The position numbers and the translations under genes were made by a program. Positions 16,167 to 24,746 of a stretch of DNA of 64,000 bases are shown one piece after another. Numbering within the stretch: the first letter of the stretch is position 1; each line of letters begins with the position of its first letter. Source of the stretch: UBA6109 sp035366835 (GTDB lineage Bacteria > Desulfobacterota > Syntrophia > Syntrophales > UBA6109). The stretch lies in NCBI GenBank assembly GCA_035366835.1, contig DAOSIS010000016.1, forward strand, positions 22,188-86,187, read 5' to 3'. The notes under the pieces are model-generated. The model was given only the letters and a program-made list of their open reading frames with translations. It searched no databases and was not told where the DNA came from.

Positions 16167-17918
16167 ATGGCCAAAGACGTGCAATCTGAAGAATTCAAGA
16201 AATTGATCTCCCTCGGTGAAGAGAAGGGATTCCTGACTTATGACGACGTGAATGACCTCCTGCCTTCCGATGTGGTTTCCTCGGAGCAGATCGACGACAT
16301 CATCATTCTTTTCGGAGAGAAGAACATCGATATCATCGACACGGACAAGGGAGAGAAGCTGGTGGTGAAGAAGGCCGCCGAGGAGAGGCTGGAGGTCAAG
16401 GGGGACGACCTGCTGAGCCTCGTTTCCGCGGCCGGGAAGACCGGAGATCCCGTCAAGATGTACCTCCGAGAGATGGGGCTGGTTTCCCTGCTGAGCCGGG
16501 AAGGGGAAGTGGAGATCGCCAAGAAGATCGAGGAAGGGAAGCGGGACAGCATGGAAGCAGTCTTCAGCGTGCCGCTGTCCGTGAACTACGTGGTCGAACT
16601 CGGAAAAAAGCTCAAGACCGGAGACATCCGGATCAAGAATGTCGTCGACAACCTGGAAGATGAAGAAGGATTCGTCGAGGAGGATCTCCATCGGGATCGC
16701 GTCGTAAAGCTCATCGAGCGGATCACGGCGCTGGACCGGAAGAGCGAGGCGCTGCGGAACAAGCTGAAATCCAAAGGCCTGCGGGAAAAGGACCGCAATC
16801 TCCTGAAAGCCGAGATCGACAAGAATTTCAGCGGCATTATCCGGCTCTCGAGGAAGGTGAGATTCAGCAAACGTCAGATCGACAAGATGGTTTCCAGGCT
16901 CAAGCATCATCTCCAGGAGATCGACAGGCTCGACCGCGAAATCCAGAAGTTCAAGACGGAGTCGGGATTGTCCCTGGCGGAAATGGAACGCGCCTGGGCG
17001 AAAATGCGGAAAAACCCGAAGGTGGAAATCCGCAATGCCGCGGGAAGGAGAATCTCCCTGCAGAAACTCGCGGCCTGCCAGGAGATGATGCGGGAACTCA
17101 ACAGCAAGTCGAAGAAGATCTCCCGGGATGTGGGCATGCCGCCTACGCTGTTGAGAAAAGCCGTTGAGATCATCGACGAGGGGGAGACCAAGGCTGAAAC
17201 CGCCAAACGAAAACTGGTGGAGGCGAACCTGCGGCTGGTGGTGAGCATTGCCAAGAAGTACACGAACCGGGGTCTTCAGTTCCTGGATCTCATTCAGGAG
17301 GGCAATATCGGCCTGATGAAGGCCGTCGACAAATTCGAGTATCAACGCGGGTACAAGTTTTCCACCTATGCGACGTGGTGGATCCGGCAGGCGATCACGC
17401 GCGCGATTGCAGATCAGGCGAGGACCATACGGATTCCCGTCCACATGATTGAGACCATCAACAAGCTGATCCGGACGTCCCGGTATCTTGTGCAGGAACT
17501 GGGAAGGGAACCGACCCCGGAGGAGATCGCCAAGAAGATGGAATATCCCCTCGAGAAGGTCCGGAAGGTCCTCAAGATCGCCAAGGAGCCCATTTCCCTC
17601 GAAACGCCGATCGGAGAAGAGGAAGACAGTCATCTCGGCGACTTCATTGAGGACAAGAAGATCATGTCGCCTTCCGAGGCGACCATCAGCATGGATCTGG
17701 CGGAACAGACCCGGAAGATCCTGTCCACGCTGACGCCCAGGGAGGAAAAAGTCCTGCGCATGCGCTTCGGAATCAGCGAGCGGATGGACTATTCCAGCGA
17801 CGAGATGAAGGAACAGCTCGAAATGAACCTTGAACCGGTGAAGGTTCCTGAAGCCCCCGGCCCGCGGAAATTGAGGAATCCCTCAAGGCGCAAGCCTCTG
17901 AAGCCCGTGGAGAAATAA
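16167..17918 (+). CDS. rpoD: RNA polymerase primary sigma factor with aberrant region 4.2
   Basis: A 583-residue sigma-70. Region 1.1 is at the N-terminus, region 1.2 at DPVKMYLREMG, regions 2.1-2.4 at ANLRLVVSIAKKYTNRGLQF to YATWWIRQAI, region 3 at PVHMIETINKLIR and region 4.1 at LTPREEKVLRMRFGI. After that the normal 4.2 helix-turn-helix (DHTLEEVG...VTRERIRQIEAKAL) is replaced by a same-length stretch (DYSSDEMKEQLEMNLEPVKV then PEAPGP) with several prolines; identity returns at RKLRNPSR. As written, the protein could hardly read a -35 box. ATG 16167 follows AGGAG; an in-frame ATG at 16107 would add 20 residues. This is either a real oddity or a sequence error. Confidence 0.9.
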   Translation: MAKDVQSEEFKKLISLGEEKGFLTYDDVNDLLPSDVVSSEQIDDIIILFGEKNIDIIDTDKGEKLVVKKAAEERLEVKGDDLLSLVSAAGKTGDPVKMYLREMGLVSLLSREGEVEIAKKIEEGKRDSMEAVFSVPLSVNYVVELGKKLKTGDIRIKNVVDNLEDEEGFVEEDLHRDRVVKLIERITALDRKSEALRNKLKSKGLREKDRNLLKAEIDKNFSGIIRLSRKVRFSKRQIDKMVSRLKHHLQEIDRLDREIQKFKTESGLSLAEMERAWAKMRKNPKVEIRNAAGRRISLQKLAACQEMMRELNSKSKKISRDVGMPPTLLRKAVEIIDEGETKAETAKRKLVEANLRLVVSIAKKYTNRGLQFLDLIQEGNIGLMKAVDKFEYQRGYKFSTYATWWIRQAITRAIADQARTIRIPVHMIETINKLIRTSRYLVQELGREPTPEEIAKKMEYPLEKVRKVLKIAKEPISLETPIGEEEDSHLGDFIEDKKIMSPSEATISMDLAEQTRKILSTLTPREEKVLRMRFGISERMDYSSDEMKEQLEMNLEPVKVPEAPGPRKLRNPSRRKPLKPVEK

Positions 17919-17922
17919 GATG

Positions 17923-17951
17923 TTGACAAGGTCCCGAAATCGGGATAGCAA
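17923..17951 (+). promoter_or_regulatory. possible promoter for the tRNA gene
   Basis: TTGACA (17923-17928), 17 bases, then TAGCAA (17946-17951). The -10 is poor. It lies right behind the rpoD stop and 122 bases ahead of the tRNA. Confidence 0.35.
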
Positions 17952-18073
17952 AGGACCCTGTTTTTTTCGGGGTGCTGCCCGACCGGGGCGGCAGCGGGAC
18001 GGAGCGGGGACCGTTTTTGCTGGAATCGAAGACGCTCCCGGGCAGATTCCCAGGGGTGATTCCTTAGAAAGAG

Positions 18074-18149
18074 GGGCCCATAGCTCAATTGGTAGAGCCA
18101 CCGGCTCATAACCGGTCGGTCCCTGGTTCGAACCCAGGTGGGCCCACCA
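18074..18149 (+). tRNA. tRNA with CAU anticodon (Met elongator or Ile2)
   Basis: A full 76-base cloverleaf with encoded CCA. Acceptor GGGCCCA/TGGGCCC, D-arm GCTC..GAGC, anticodon arm ACCGG-CTCATAA-CCGGT, T-arm CCTGG-TTCGAAC-CCAGG. The anticodon CAT is read by Met, or by Ile after lysidine modification. C at positions 4 and 5 of the acceptor stem is what TilS prefers, so tRNA-Ile2 is possible; it is not an initiator because the first acceptor pair is G-C. Confidence 0.95.
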
Positions 18150-18219
18150 TTGAAATACCCGGTACACGAGGAACCTTCCATGCGGAAAGCGGAGCGCTTC
18201 ATGACAGGCAGGTGGTCGG

Positions 18220-18249
18220 GAGTTCTGGGGGACGCCTCGTCCAGAACTC
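18220..18249. other. inverted repeat of unknown role
   Basis: GAGTTCTGG (18220-18228) and CCAGAACTC (18241-18249) form a 9-base-pair hairpin in the 228-base gap between the tRNA and the zinc-ribbon gene. No known RNA is recognised. Confidence 0.4.
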
Positions 18250-18295
18250 TGCAGCACAAGTCCGGCATGACCACACGGAAGCCGGTTTCCCGATC

Positions 18296-18325
18296 AAAAT
18301 GCACCGCAGTCGGTGCATTTTTTTT
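18296..18325 (+). terminator. rho-independent terminator behind the tRNA
   Basis: AAAATGCACC (18296-18305), loop GCAGTC, GGTGCATTTT (18312-18321), followed by more T. It ends the rpoD/tRNA transcripts. Confidence 0.85.
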
Positions 18326-18377
18326 GTCCGCAAGATTCTTCGTTGCACCGTACTGAAAACATCCAGGGGGTCATGCT

Positions 18378-19094
18378 TTGAGAGAAGAATTGGTTTTCCT
18401 GATCGAATTGCAGAAGAGCGATTCCGCCATGAGCAGAATCCACGTGAAGAAGAAAGAACTGCCCGAAAAACTTGCCAGGCTCGACGAAGAATTCCGCGCC
18501 GTCCAAATCCTTGTCGATGAAGCGAAGGGCCAATTGGATGCGCTGCAGAAGAACCGGTCAGACAAGGAGGGGCACCTGAAGAAGGACAACGACGCCCTGC
18601 GGAAGGCCAAGGATCGCCTGAACGAAGTGAAGACGAACAAGGAGTACCAGGCCGTGCTGAAGGAGATCGAAACGATGGAATCGACGAGCGGCCGGATTGA
18701 GGATGAGATCATCGCGCTCCTCGAGGACATCGATCGCCTCAAGGCCGAATGCCAGGCGAAGGAAGCCGACTGCCGCGCCCGCGGCGCACGGTTCGAAGAG
18801 GAGAAGAAACAGATCGAAGGGGAAATCGTCTCCCTGGACGCGGAACTTGCCGATCTCCAGAAGAAAAACCATGAACTCAGGAAGAGGCTTCACCCGGACA
18901 TGCTCAAGAAATATGAAATGATCAAACATCTGCACCGGGGCGTGGCCGTGGCTTCCGTCTGGAAGGAGGTCTGCGACGGATGCCACATGAACATCCCGCC
19001 GCAGCTGTACAACGCCATGTCGAAGAATGCGGAGATCGTTCATTGTCCGAATTGCAGCCGCTTCCTCTATCGTCAGGACCCGGGAGAAAAATGA
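18378..19094 (+). CDS. C4-type zinc ribbon, coiled-coil protein (CT398/YbgI-neighbour family)
   Basis: A 238-residue protein with TTG start (AGGGGG 8 bases upstream; the nearby ATG is out of frame and stops at once). Residues 10-170 form a long Glu/Lys-rich coiled coil. The C-terminus carries a zinc ribbon: CDGCHMNIP and CPNCSRFLY (about residues 201-232). The family is widespread; one structural study (chlamydial CT398) linked it to RpoN and flagellar proteins. The stop overlaps the RNase HI start by 4 bases, so the two are translationally coupled. Confidence 0.88.
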   Translation: MREELVFLIELQKSDSAMSRIHVKKKELPEKLARLDEEFRAVQILVDEAKGQLDALQKNRSDKEGHLKKDNDALRKAKDRLNEVKTNKEYQAVLKEIETMESTSGRIEDEIIALLEDIDRLKAECQAKEADCRARGARFEEEKKQIEGEIVSLDAELADLQKKNHELRKRLHPDMLKKYEMIKHLHRGVAVASVWKEVCDGCHMNIPPQLYNAMSKNAEIVHCPNCSRFLYRQDPGEK

Positions 19095-19549
19095 CGGAAC
19101 CTCATTGCACGCTTTTTGCGGACGGTGCCTGCAGGGGCAACCCCGGCCGCGGCGGGGCCGGCGCCGTGCTGATGGATGTCCGCGGCGCGGTGCTGGCGAT
19201 GGGGAAGAAGTATCTCGGCCAATGCACCAACAACATCGCCGAATACGAGGCCCTGATTCTGGGACTGGAAGAGGCCCTGAAACGCCGGTGCCTGCGTCTC
19301 CATATCCGCCTGGATTCCGAACTGCTCGTTAAGCAGGTCCGCGGCGAATACAAGGTCAAGAATCCCCACCTGAAGATCCTCATGGAAAGAGTGCGGCACT
19401 TGCTTTCGGAATTGGAAACGTATACCATTCAGCACACCGCCAGGGAGGGGAACGCTCTTGCGGACGCGCTGGCCAACGAGGCCATCGACGGAATGGCGGA
19501 GGAGATCTCCTCCGCGGACGGAAAACGCGTGCCGGACCGGAACAGATGA
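19091..19549 (+). CDS. rnhA: ribonuclease HI
   Basis: A 152-residue RNase H. The acidic catalytic residues are in FADGACRGNPG (Asp), NNIAEYEAL (Glu), IRLDSELLVKQ (Asp) and EGNALADALAN (Asp). It cuts RNA in RNA-DNA hybrids. The start overlaps the stop of the zinc-ribbon gene (ATGA). It lacks the basic-handle insertion of E. coli RnhA, so it is of the shorter Sulfolobus/Bacillus YpeP-like type. The last seven codons also encode the P1 strand of the RNase P RNA. Confidence 0.93.
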   Translation: MTEPHCTLFADGACRGNPGRGGAGAVLMDVRGAVLAMGKKYLGQCTNNIAEYEALILGLEEALKRRCLRLHIRLDSELLVKQVRGEYKVKNPHLKILMERVRHLLSELETYTIQHTAREGNALADALANEAIDGMAEEISSADGKRVPDRNR

Positions 19550-19912
19550 TCGCTCGTCCCGCAGGGAACGGGAGGAAAGTCCGAGCTCCACAGGGCAGGA
19601 TGGTCGCTAACGGCGACTGGGGGCGACCCTAAGGAAAGTGCAACAGAAAACATACCGCCGCGGGTTTATCCCGGGGTAAGGGTGAAATGGCGAGGTAAGA
19701 GCTCACCAGTTCCCCGGGTGACCGGGGAAGCTTGGCAAACCCCATCCGGAGCAAGACCGAATAGGAGAACGCTTGAGGGTGGCCCGCCCGAAGTTCTCGG
19801 GTTGTGTCGCTAGAGGCGGCAGGCAACTGCCGCCCCAGATGAATGATCATCACCGCTTTTCGGGCGACCGGAAAGCGGTACAGAACTCGGCTTACGGGCC
19901 GATCCGGCACCA
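19529..19912 (+). ncRNA. rnpB: RNase P RNA, bacterial type A
   Basis: The conserved blocks appear in order: GAGGAAAGTCCGAGCTCC (19571), ACAGGGCAGGATGG, CCTAAGGAAAGTGCAACAGA, GTAAGGGTGAAATGGCGAGG, AGATGAATGATCATCACC and ACAGAACTCGGCTTACGGG. P1 can be built from GTGCCGGACCGG (19529-19540) and CCGATCCGGCAC (19899-19910), 11 of 12 pairs, which sets the ends and gives about 384 bases. It therefore overlaps the 3' end of rnhA by 21 bases. It matures the 5' end of tRNAs. Confidence 0.95.
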
Positions 19913-19920
19913 CGTTTCCC

Positions 19921-19956
19921 GAAGGGTTGATGGACCGCCATCAACCCTTCTTTTTG
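19921..19956 (+). terminator. terminator of rnpB
   Basis: GAAGGGTTGATGG (19921-19933), loop ACCG, CCATCAACCCTTC (19938-19950), then TTTTT. A perfect 13-base-pair stem. Confidence 0.93.
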
Positions 19957-19971
19957 TCTGCCGCCGCAGAG

Positions 19972-22701
19972 TCATCCGGTCTTTCCCGGTTTGCACTCGG
20001 CCTCCGCCAGGGCGGCATGCGCCGCGGCCAGGCGCGCGATCGGAACGCGGAACGGAGAGCAGGACACGTAATTCATGCCTGTGCGGTGACAGAAATCGAT
20101 GGATTTCGGATCGCCGCCGTGTTCCCCGCAGATGCCCACTTTCAGGTCCGGCCGCGACCCTCTGCCCTTGCGGATCGCAATTTCGATGAGTTGCCCGACG
20201 CCTTCCTGGTCCAGGCTCTGGAAAGGATCCTCGGGCAGGATCTTGTGTTCCAGGTAGTAGGGCAGGAATCCGCCGACGTCGTCCCGGGAAAATCCGAAGG
20301 TGGTCTGCGTCAGGTCGTTGGTGCCGAAGGAAAAGAACTGTGCCTGCTGGGCGATCGCGTCGGCCGTCAGGGCGGCGCGGGGAATCTCGATCATGGTCCC
20401 GACCTGATACGTCAGGCGGATGCCCGTCCCCTTCATCACCTCGTCGGCGACCCGGCGAATGATGGCTTCCTGATGCCGGAATTCGGTGGCGGATCCGATC
20501 AGGGGGACCATGATTTCCGGGTGGACCTCGACGCCGTCCGCGGCGAGTTCGGAGGCCGCTTCAAAAACCGCCCGGGCCTGCATCTCCGTAATCTCGGGAT
20601 AGGCGATCCCCAGACGGCAGCCCCGGTGTCCGAGCATGGGGTTGAGTTCATGCAGCGATTCGGCGCGCGCCCGGATTTTTTCCAGCGGGACTCCCATCTC
20701 GGCCGCCAGGTCCTGCAACTGCTCCGAGTCCAGATTGATGAATTCGTGCAGCGGCGGATCGAGCAGGCGGATGGTGACCGGCAGACCCTGCATGGCCTTG
20801 AAGAGTCCGACGAAATCCTGCTTCTGAAAGGGCAGCAGCTTCATGACCGCGCGGCGGCGTTCTTCGGGGGTCTCGGCGAGGATCATCTCGCGCATCGCCC
20901 GAATGCGCTCCGGCCCGAAGAACATGTGCTCCGTCCGCGTGAGGCCGATTCCCTCTGCGCCGAAGGCCCGCGCCTGAGCCGCGTCCTGCGGCCGATCCGC
21001 GTTGGTGCGGATCTTCAGCCTGCGGAAGGAATCGGCCCATTTCATCAGGAGCTGATAGGCCTTGTTGGCATCCAGGTCCGGCTTGCTGGAAGGGATCCTG
21101 CCGAGATAGACGTGTCCCGCCGTGCCGTTGAGCGAGATCCAATCCCCTTCGGCGATCCTGACTCCGTTCACCTGCAGTAGTTTCTTTTCGGCGTCGATTT
21201 CCAGGGCGGCACAACCGACGATGCAGCATTTCCCCCAACCCCGGGCGACGAGGGCCGCATGGCTGGTCATCCCGCCCTTCGCCGTGAGGATCGCCTCGGC
21301 GACATGCATTCCCTGAACATCTTCCGGCGACGTCTCGTTGCGCACCAGGATGACCTTCTTCCCCTCCTTCGACCATTTCGCCGCGTCCTCGGCGGTGAAG
21401 ACCACCTGGCCGCTGCCGCCGCCCGGACCCGCCGGCAAACCCTTGGCAAGCAGCTTGGCGTTCTTCTCATGCTGGGGGTCGAGCAGGTCGTGAAGCAGTT
21501 CATCCAGCTGATTCGGTTTCACGCGCAGGACGGCCTCCTCTTTGCGGATCAGGCCTTCCTCGACCATGTCGACCGCGATCGCGATGGCCGCCTGGCCGTT
21601 TCGCTTTCCGGTCCGCGTCTGCAGCATCCAGAGGCGTCCCTGCTGGATGGTAAACTCGATGTCCTGCATGTCCCGGTAGTGGCGTTCCAGCTTCTCCCGC
21701 GCCGCGCAGAGTTCCCGGTAAAGGGCGGGCATGGCCTCTTCGAGGCTCTGCAGGTGCCGGGTGTTGTCGCTCTTCGTCGCGACGTTCAGGGGATTGGGCG
21801 TCCGGATTCCGGCGACGACATCCTCTCCCTGCGCATTGGTCAGCCATTCTCCGTAGAACAGGTTTTCTCCGGTCGCCGGATTCCGGCTGAAGGCGACACC
21901 GGTGGCGCTTTCGTCCCCCATGTTTCCGAAGACCATGGCCTGAACGTTCACCGCCGTGCCCCACTCGTCGGGAATCCTTTCGATGCGCCGGTAACGCACG
22001 GCCCGCTTTCCGTTCCAGCTCTGGAAAACGGCTCCGATGCCGCCCCATAGCTGTTCGAAGGGATCGTCCGGGAAGGGTTTGCCGAGCACCGCCTTGACCT
22101 TCTCCCGGAAGGAGGCGGTGAGGTTCCTGAGATCGGAAGCGCTCAGCTCCGTATCCAGTTTCACGCCCTTGCGCCGTTTCGCCTCGTCCATCAGATGCTC
22201 CAGCTGGAGGCGGATGCCCTTGCCGTCTTCGGGTTCGATCCCCGCCGCCTTTTCCATGACGACGTCGGCGTACATCATGATGAGGCGCCGGTAGGCGTCG
22301 TACACAAACCGCTCGTCCCCCGTCCGCGCGATGAGGCCGGGGATGGTCTTTCCCGTCAGGCCGACATTGAGGACGGTTTCCATCATGCCGGGCATGGAGC
22401 TCCGGGCGCCGGAACGCACGGAGACCAGCAGGGGATTCTCAGGATCGCCGAAACCCGCGCCCATGATCGATGCGACGAAATCGACGGCGCCTTCGACCTG
22501 CGATTGGAGCTCGGGCGGGTAGGTCTTGCCGTGGGCATAATAGTAGGTGCAGATCTCCGTGGTGATGGTGAACCCCGGAGGGACCGGCAGGCCGAGATGC
22601 GCCATCTCGGCCAGGTTTGCTCCTTTTCCCCCCAGGAGTTCCTTCATGTCCGCTCCACCTTCCGCGACGGCGCCACCGAAGCGGTACACATATTTCTTCA
22701 T
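19972..22701 (-). CDS. ppdK: pyruvate, phosphate dikinase
   Basis: A 909-residue PPDK that interconverts pyruvate + ATP + Pi and PEP + AMP + PPi. Domains: N-terminal nucleotide-binding (KELLGGKGANLAEMAHLG, SVRSGARSSMPGMMET), central phosphohistidine domain (GGMTSHAALVARGWGK, His at about 455-460) and C-terminal PEP/pyruvate barrel (GLTRTEHMFF, VGICGEHGGDP). Length is normal. GAGGAGG precedes ATG 22701. In anaerobes it often runs toward PEP for gluconeogenesis or saves ATP through PPi. It stands alone, convergent with rnpB. Confidence 0.97.
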   Translation of the reverse strand: MKKYVYRFGGAVAEGGADMKELLGGKGANLAEMAHLGLPVPPGFTITTEICTYYYAHGKTYPPELQSQVEGAVDFVASIMGAGFGDPENPLLVSVRSGARSSMPGMMETVLNVGLTGKTIPGLIARTGDERFVYDAYRRLIMMYADVVMEKAAGIEPEDGKGIRLQLEHLMDEAKRRKGVKLDTELSASDLRNLTASFREKVKAVLGKPFPDDPFEQLWGGIGAVFQSWNGKRAVRYRRIERIPDEWGTAVNVQAMVFGNMGDESATGVAFSRNPATGENLFYGEWLTNAQGEDVVAGIRTPNPLNVATKSDNTRHLQSLEEAMPALYRELCAAREKLERHYRDMQDIEFTIQQGRLWMLQTRTGKRNGQAAIAIAVDMVEEGLIRKEEAVLRVKPNQLDELLHDLLDPQHEKNAKLLAKGLPAGPGGGSGQVVFTAEDAAKWSKEGKKVILVRNETSPEDVQGMHVAEAILTAKGGMTSHAALVARGWGKCCIVGCAALEIDAEKKLLQVNGVRIAEGDWISLNGTAGHVYLGRIPSSKPDLDANKAYQLLMKWADSFRRLKIRTNADRPQDAAQARAFGAEGIGLTRTEHMFFGPERIRAMREMILAETPEERRRAVMKLLPFQKQDFVGLFKAMQGLPVTIRLLDPPLHEFINLDSEQLQDLAAEMGVPLEKIRARAESLHELNPMLGHRGCRLGIAYPEITEMQARAVFEAASELAADGVEVHPEIMVPLIGSATEFRHQEAIIRRVADEVMKGTGIRLTYQVGTMIEIPRAALTADAIAQQAQFFSFGTNDLTQTTFGFSRDDVGGFLPYYLEHKILPEDPFQSLDQEGVGQLIEIAIRKGRGSRPDLKVGICGEHGGDPKSIDFCHRTGMNYVSCSPFRVPIARLAAAHAALAEAECKPGKTG

Positions 22702-23014
22702 GACGAAATCCTCCTCACGCCTGACATTTCAACCAGTGCACTGCAAAGGACCGATCCTGCAAGAAATGAACGCCGATGCCGCCAAGGGCGAGTCCCGACC
22801 AATCCGTTTGAAATACCGGTCGGAGATTCGGGGAGACCGGTGTCCGCGGAAGAAAAATCAACGGGACGTTTGTTACCACCAAATGACGCCCGTGACAATG
22901 GGCTCGTTTGCATCGAGGCCCGGCGCGCCGTCCTCCTTCGCGCCGCAAGTCAAAAAAAGGCCGGAGCTCTTGTCTCCGGCCTTTGTGACAGCGGCGGCGG
23001 GGGAGGGGAGACGG
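22702..23014. other. upstream region of ppdK
   Basis: A 313-base gap that holds the terminator of the Cache-protein gene (22952-22984) and presumably the leftward ppdK promoter. No gene, known RNA or clear operator is seen. Confidence 0.5.
22952..22984 (-). terminator. terminator of the Cache-domain protein gene
   Basis: On the minus strand AAAGGCCGGAG and CTCCGGCCTTT pair around a 7-base loop and a run of seven T follows. It lies 30 bases past the stop codon at 23015. Confidence 0.88.
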
Positions 23015-24328
23015 CTATTTGTCGTCCTCATCCTCCTCTTCGTCGAATTTCACTTCCTCCGACCCCTCCGGCACTTCGGCTTCCAGCGAGCGCGTAATGC
23101 CTCGTGCAAGCAGAAGGAGGATCAGGAAAAGAATCACGACGGAGACGACAAGAATGACGATGATCGTTGCGGACCATGCCTTGGCCTCCTTCTCGATGTT
23201 GCGGGAGGTCGCGATGGCCGCCTCGTTGTACTTGTCGACATCCAGGCCCATCCCGATCCAACCGAACCCGCCGGGGGCGGGCATCGCCTTGGAATAATGC
23301 TGGATCGGCGCATAGGCGACGAACTTCGTGTGACCGCCGAACCGATACATCTTGATCCCCGATTTCCCGGTGGCCGCGTCCTTGTCGATCGCCGGCAACT
23401 GCGGATCCATGAAGGCCAGCTGCCGGAGATTGAGCACCATCTCGCCCTTCTTGGTCATCTCCTGAGCGTTCTTGTCGCTCAGCGCGGGGACCGGTGTGCC
23501 GTCCGGGTAGAGACCGGCGATGTGGTAGTCGTTGGGATGGGAAATGACGAAACCGCGGGAATCGACCATATAGGCATAATTGCCGGTGTTGGCGTCGGCT
23601 TCAAAAACGTATCCCGACTGTGTGGGAATGATGTGGTCCGTAAAGCCCGCCAGCTGCCTGTAATCCAAGGCCAGCGCCACGACGCCCGCAAAACCCTGCT
23701 TGTCGAAAACGGGGGCAGCGAGGCGGATCACTCCCGCGAAGCGTTTTCCCTTTTCGAATTCCATCCGACTGACGTACCAGCCCGTCAAGGGGGAAATATA
23801 GACTTCGCCCTTGGCCATGCCCTTCGCTGCGGCGAAATACTCTTCGGTCTTGTACGTCGTATTGGCCGGGATGCTGACATTGACCAGCTGCGATTTGGGT
23901 ACAACGTCTCCGTTGACGATCTTGAGAAGTTCCCTGCCCGACCTGTCGATCAGGGCCATCTCCATGTACATCATCGACGAGACCTGACGAATCTTCCCGT
24001 CCTCTTTGACCCAGATCGGTTTGCGGTTATCCTGGACAAACTGCCTGTAAGCCGTCTCCGTTGCGGGGAGGATCGTTGCAACCAGGACATCCTTTTCCCT
24101 TTCGCGCAGGAAATTGGCGACTTCGTCCGCCACATTCACGGCGCGGATCTTGATCTCTTCCTGCGCCTTCTGATCGAGGACGGTTACGGCTTTTTCCTTG
24201 ATGGTAACCCCTAACTTGAAAATACCGTTGGCGATCAGCAGGGCCATCAACGATAAGGGGATCACGATAAGCAGGAAGAAGACTCTTGCAACCGTGAACA
24301 ACTGCCTATCTTTCGTCGGTTTGGTCAT
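23015..24328 (-). CDS. orphan double-Cache membrane protein with acidic tail
   Basis: A 437-residue membrane protein. A first membrane segment (about 13-35) and a last one (about 385-410) bracket a large periplasmic part with dCache features (QVSSMMYMEMALIDRSGREL, AGVVALALDYRQL, DSRGFVISHPND). After the last membrane segment there is only a short tail ending in a Glu/Asp cluster (residues about 417-437); HAMP, kinase, cyclase or methyl-accepting domains are missing. It may sense a small organic ligand and pass the signal to a partner. A histidine kinase with a similar Cache domain is encoded 1.1 kb away on the other strand. TAGGGGGG precedes the ATG. Confidence 0.8.
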   Translation of the reverse strand: MTKPTKDRQLFTVARVFFLLIVIPLSLMALLIANGIFKLGVTIKEKAVTVLDQKAQEEIKIRAVNVADEVANFLREREKDVLVATILPATETAYRQFVQDNRKPIWVKEDGKIRQVSSMMYMEMALIDRSGRELLKIVNGDVVPKSQLVNVSIPANTTYKTEEYFAAAKGMAKGEVYISPLTGWYVSRMEFEKGKRFAGVIRLAAPVFDKQGFAGVVALALDYRQLAGFTDHIIPTQSGYVFEADANTGNYAYMVDSRGFVISHPNDYHIAGLYPDGTPVPALSDKNAQEMTKKGEMVLNLRQLAFMDPQLPAIDKDAATGKSGIKMYRFGGHTKFVAYAPIQHYSKAMPAPGGFGWIGMGLDVDKYNEAAIATSRNIEKEAKAWSATIIVILVVSVVILFLILLLLARGITRSLEAEVPEGSEEVKFDEEEDEDDK

Positions 24329-24368
24329 TTTTCCCCCCTAACGGTCGTTATTTCGGTTCGATTGGTTC

Positions 24369-24746
24369 TCAGCCAACGAGAAAATACTTCATGTAGGGGT
24401 TCGCATACAGGAGAACAAGCGATACGACCAGTGCATAAATGGCGATGGATTCCGCCATGGCCATGCCGACGAGCATCGTCATCATGATCTTTCCCTGAAC
24501 GCCGGGATTTCTGCCGACGGCAGAGCAGGCGCCGCTGGCGGCCGTCCCGATTCCGAGCCCCGCTCCCACGGCTCCCACGCCGATCGCGAAACCCGCGGCA
24601 ATCATGGCGCCGACCGCAAAGAGAACTTTGGTGTAGGATTCGCCGCCGGCCGGAATGGCCTCAGCTGCGAGCAGAGGTGAAGAAACCAGTACTGCTGCAA
24701 TCGTTGCCGTCAAAGTCGCCATTCTTTTTCCCAGTGTGCTGAACAT
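24369..24746 (-). CDS. atpE: ATP synthase Fo subunit c, copy 1, with leader peptide
   Basis: A 125-residue proteolipid. The hairpin's loop AVGRNPGVQGKI and second helix LVGMAMAESIAIYALV carry the ion-binding Glu (about residue 100). Ahead of helix 1 is an extra signal-like N-terminus (MFSTLGKRMATLTATIAAVL, cleavage near LLAAEA). The Gln of helix 1 and the Thr after ES that coordinate Na+ in Ilyobacter are Ile here, so protons are the likelier ion. GGGGGAGACAAAG precedes ATG 24746. It stands alone, 15 kb away from atpB; a second copy is at 45637. Confidence 0.92.
   Translation of the reverse strand: MFSTLGKRMATLTATIAAVLVSSPLLAAEAIPAGGESYTKVLFAVGAMIAAGFAIGVGAVGAGLGIGTAASGACSAVGRNPGVQGKIMMTMLVGMAMAESIAIYALVVSLVLLYANPYMKYFLVG

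Noticed and set aside
18150..18295. A second structured RNA between the tRNA and the terminator
   Set aside because: Only one simple 9-base-pair hairpin is evident and nothing matches a known RNA family.
24369..24746. Na+-dependent ATP synthase
   Set aside because: The Gln and Thr that bind Na+ in known Na+-type c subunits are not present in either copy; only the general Glu-Ser pair is.
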